Shown here: piece by piece, positions 62,445 through 64,000 of the stretch
How positions within the stretch are numbered: the first letter of the stretch is position 1
Layout of the letters: each line of letters opens with the position of its first letter
DNA from: Rhodobacteraceae bacterium M382
Lineage (GTDB): Bacteria; Pseudomonadota; Alphaproteobacteria; Rhodobacterales; Rhodobacteraceae
Assembly (NCBI GenBank): GCA_025141015.1
Contig: CP081098.1
Location: 3,478,501 to 3,542,500 of the forward strand
Direction: 5' to 3'
DNA: 64,000 nt
The notes under the pieces: model-generated
Told to the model about the DNA's origin: nothing
Databases searched by the model: none
The model's input: the letters and a program-made list of their open reading frames with translations, nothing else
Program-made: the position numbers and the translations under genes

Positions 62445-63010
62445 CAGCGTTCCTCCACTCGGGTCGATCGCGGCAACGCCGCAAGGCTGGAACCAGCAGT
62501 GAAATAGAAATCCAGCCCCAGCGGAAAAAGGGCCCGATTGGCGACAAAGGCGGCAGTCTCTGGCAGCGACAGATTTGCCGCCTCCCTGATCCCCGGCCCG
62601 GTCAGACGCGCGCCTTGTTGGTTCAGGTGCTCCACTTCGACAATGACCGTGGCAGAGCGATCCGGGTATTCTGGTGTGCCAATTGGCAAAAGCGGCAATG
62701 GAAGCCCCGACCAGCGACCCACTGCGAATTGAGCTGAATCCGGTTCAACAATGGGAGCGCCGATATGAAACGCCACCCAGTTGCGGATATCCGGTGTGTC
62801 GAACCCGTCCGCCAGAAACAGGCGCGTATCCTGATCGCATAATGTCAGCAGCAACGTGGCAGCCGCCCGCGACATCGGGGCCGGAGCCTGTGCCCCTTGA
62901 ATGGTCTCGATGTTTCCGGGTCGTGCCATCACGGACAGCGCCGCACGAAAGGCAGTGGCGGATTGAACTGGCGGGTTGTCAAACCCTCCTTGCAGGCTCT
63001 GATCCAGCAT
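62444..63010 (-). CDS. phnH: C-P lyase core subunit PhnH
   Basis: 188 residues; contains FRAALSVMARPGNIETIQG, typical of PhnH, a structural subunit of the PhnGHIJ core. One-base overlaps on both sides show tight coupling with phnG and phnI. Confidence 0.94.
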   Translation of the reverse strand: MLDQSLQGGFDNPPVQSATAFRAALSVMARPGNIETIQGAQAPAPMSRAAATLLLTLCDQDTRLFLADGFDTPDIRNWVAFHIGAPIVEPDSAQFAVGRWSGLPLPLLPIGTPEYPDRSATVIVEVEHLNQQGARLTGPGIREAANLSLPETAAFVANRALFPLGLDFYFTAGSSLAALPRSTRVEER

Positions 63011-63465
63011 CAGTCTTCTCCTCGTGCCATTGTAAAAAATTCAACCTTCGTGGCCGCAGCATGTGCAGCACGGTCTTGTGCACGGCTGGTGGCCTCGCTG
63101 GCCAAGGGCCCCAGAATTTGAACTTCGATTTCGTCGGCACGGGGCGTCTGCATCAGCGCATCAACCAAAGCGGCGCGTCCGGCGTGATCACGGTCACGCC
63201 CCTGCACATAGCCATGCCCGACCTCTCCACTGTCAATTCTCAGCGCACACCGGGTCACAGTCATTTCGCCCAGGTTAAACGGCGCACCTGTGCCCCCCAT
63301 TCGGCCCTGCACCATGACACCGCCCGTTTCCGGCACCCTTAACCAACTGTGGTCAGGATGATCCCCAAGACCATCCAGCAGCATTTGCAGCCGTAAGGGG
63401 GAGGCTTTGGCAAGCAGGCTCATCCAGCGCTTGCGTTCCGGTTCCGTGATCGCGGGGTTGGTCAT
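63010..63465 (-). CDS. phnG: C-P lyase core subunit PhnG
   Basis: 151 residues; RKRWMSLLAKASPLRLQ near the start and GYVQGRDRDHAGRAALVDAL are the PhnG patterns. I chose the ATG at 63465 with AAGG 7 bases upstream; the longer start at 63501 would lie in the operator. First gene of phnGHIJKLNM. Confidence 0.94.
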   Translation of the reverse strand: MTNPAITEPERKRWMSLLAKASPLRLQMLLDGLGDHPDHSWLRVPETGGVMVQGRMGGTGAPFNLGEMTVTRCALRIDSGEVGHGYVQGRDRDHAGRAALVDALMQTPRADEIEVQILGPLASEATSRAQDRAAHAAATKVEFFTMARGED

Positions 63466-63479
63466 TATACACCTTGCCG

Positions 63480-63511
63480 ATTTGTCTAGATAACTATACA
63501 ACTAGACAAAT
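63480..63511. promoter_or_regulatory. Probable PhnF operator
   Basis: Perfect 10-bp arms ATTTGTCTAG and CTAGACAAAT around a 12-base centre. Read on the minus strand the middle holds three tandem octamers TTGTCTAG, TTGTATAG and TTATCTAG. The site lies 15 bases upstream of phnG and 58 bases upstream of divergent phnF, where a GntR-type PhnF repressor would act on both. Confidence 0.65.
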
Positions 63512-63569
63512 CATTACGGACCCGATGTACATTCGGCAAGTCGTTTACTGTGAAATTTTGGTGACAGGC

Positions 63570-64000
63570 ATGACCCGCATTCCAGTTTGGAAAACCATCA
63601 CGACCACATTGGATGATGACATCGCCAATGGTCATTATTGCACCGGGGACAAGCTGCCGACCGAAGCTGCGCTTGCAGTACGCTTTGGGGTCAACCGGCA
63701 TACGGTGCGCCGTGCCCTGGCTGATATGGCAGATCGCGGGATCGTCCGGTCCCGACGCGGTGCCGGGGTCTTTGTCGAGACCCCACCCGCCGATTACCCG
63801 ATCGGGAAACGGGTTCGGTTCCACCAAAACATTCGCGCAACCGGACGGTTACCGGCCAAACAGATGCTGCGTCTGGAAACCCGCACCTGCGCGCCCGGAG
63901 AAGCCAAGGCGTTGGACCTGGCGGTGGGCGACCCGGTGTTGGTCTACGAGGGGCTTTCCCTGTCAGGCAACGCGCCGATTGCACATTTCCTAAGCATTTT
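63570..64000 (+). CDS. phnF: GntR/HutC-family regulator PhnF (partial)
   Basis: The first 143 codons are present; the gene runs off the window. The winged helix-turn-helix covers about 1-70 (KLPTEAALAVRFGVNRHTVR, then RSRRGAGVFV), and a UTRA-type sensor domain begins at about 85. Divergence from phnG across a palindrome and the family resemblance support PhnF, the repressor of phosphonate genes. Confidence 0.88.
   Translation, partial: MTRIPVWKTITTTLDDDIANGHYCTGDKLPTEAALAVRFGVNRHTVRRALADMADRGIVRSRRGAGVFVETPPADYPIGKRVRFHQNIRATGRLPAKQMLRLETRTCAPGEAKALDLAVGDPVLVYEGLSLSGNAPIAHFLSI

Noticed and set aside
1-64000. tRNA, rRNA, CRISPR, insertion sequences or phage genes
   Set aside because: I saw no cloverleaf genes, repeat-spacer arrays, transposase motifs or terminal inverted repeats with target duplications.

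Overview
The window reads like part of a marine roseobacter-type alphaproteobacterium (Rhodobacterales). This rests on high GC, dense operons, and a gene mix typical of that group: TRAP/TAXI transporters, heterotetrameric sarcosine oxidase, MttB-like methyltransferases, a DMSP-lyase-like cupin and a phn C-P lyase operon. The taxonomic call is inference. I see no rRNA, tRNA, CRISPR array, insertion sequence or phage gene.

Layout. (1) 1-10.4 kb: the end of a TRAP large permease plus an IclR regulator; a MarR/adaptor/RND efflux operon on the minus strand; and a TAXI receptor/fused TRAP permease/UspA operon. (2) 10.9-29.9 kb: a methylated-amine (betaine) catabolic region. A minus-strand operon carries a PotBCAD-type ABC transporter, a trimethylamine-dehydrogenase-like flavoprotein, an MttB-family protein and a class III aminotransferase; it faces a divergent TetR/BetI-like regulator across a near-perfect palindrome. 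Next come two enolase-superfamily enzymes overlapping a DddQ-like cupin (plus strand), then a second minus-strand operon with MttB and two more TMADH-like flavoproteins. (3) 29.9-36 kb: LysR and AraC/GATase1-like regulators, a desaturase-type diiron oxygenase with its own Rieske ferredoxin, a MATE exporter and an AEC carrier. (4) 36-42.2 kb: soxBDAG-ridA with a divergent XRE-cupin regulator. (5) 42.2-57.2 kb: a polar amino-acid ABC transporter, a LysR regulator, a HisC-like aminotransferase with a split TPP decarboxylase, and a divergent eight-gene oxidative operon (DoeB-like deacylase, aldehyde dehydrogenase, Rieske oxygenase, two paralogous unknown proteins, DUF1116, amidase, ferredoxin). 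(6) 57.2-64 kb: phnGHIJKLNM with divergent phnF.

How it fits together. Regions 2 and 4 are consistent with import and stepwise N-demethylation of quaternary amines, ending at sarcosine and glycine and one-carbon units. Region 5 looks like a self-contained pathway: amino acid uptake, transamination, decarboxylation to an aldehyde, oxidation to an acid, oxygenase attack, then hydrolysis by deacylase and amidase. Its two divergent promoter regions share sequence words, which suggests one LysR regulon. A histidine or imidazole-acetate type substrate is my preferred but unproven guess. The strongest candidates for undescribed biology are this region 5 pathway with its two unknown paralogues, and the cupin plus enolase trio in region 2.
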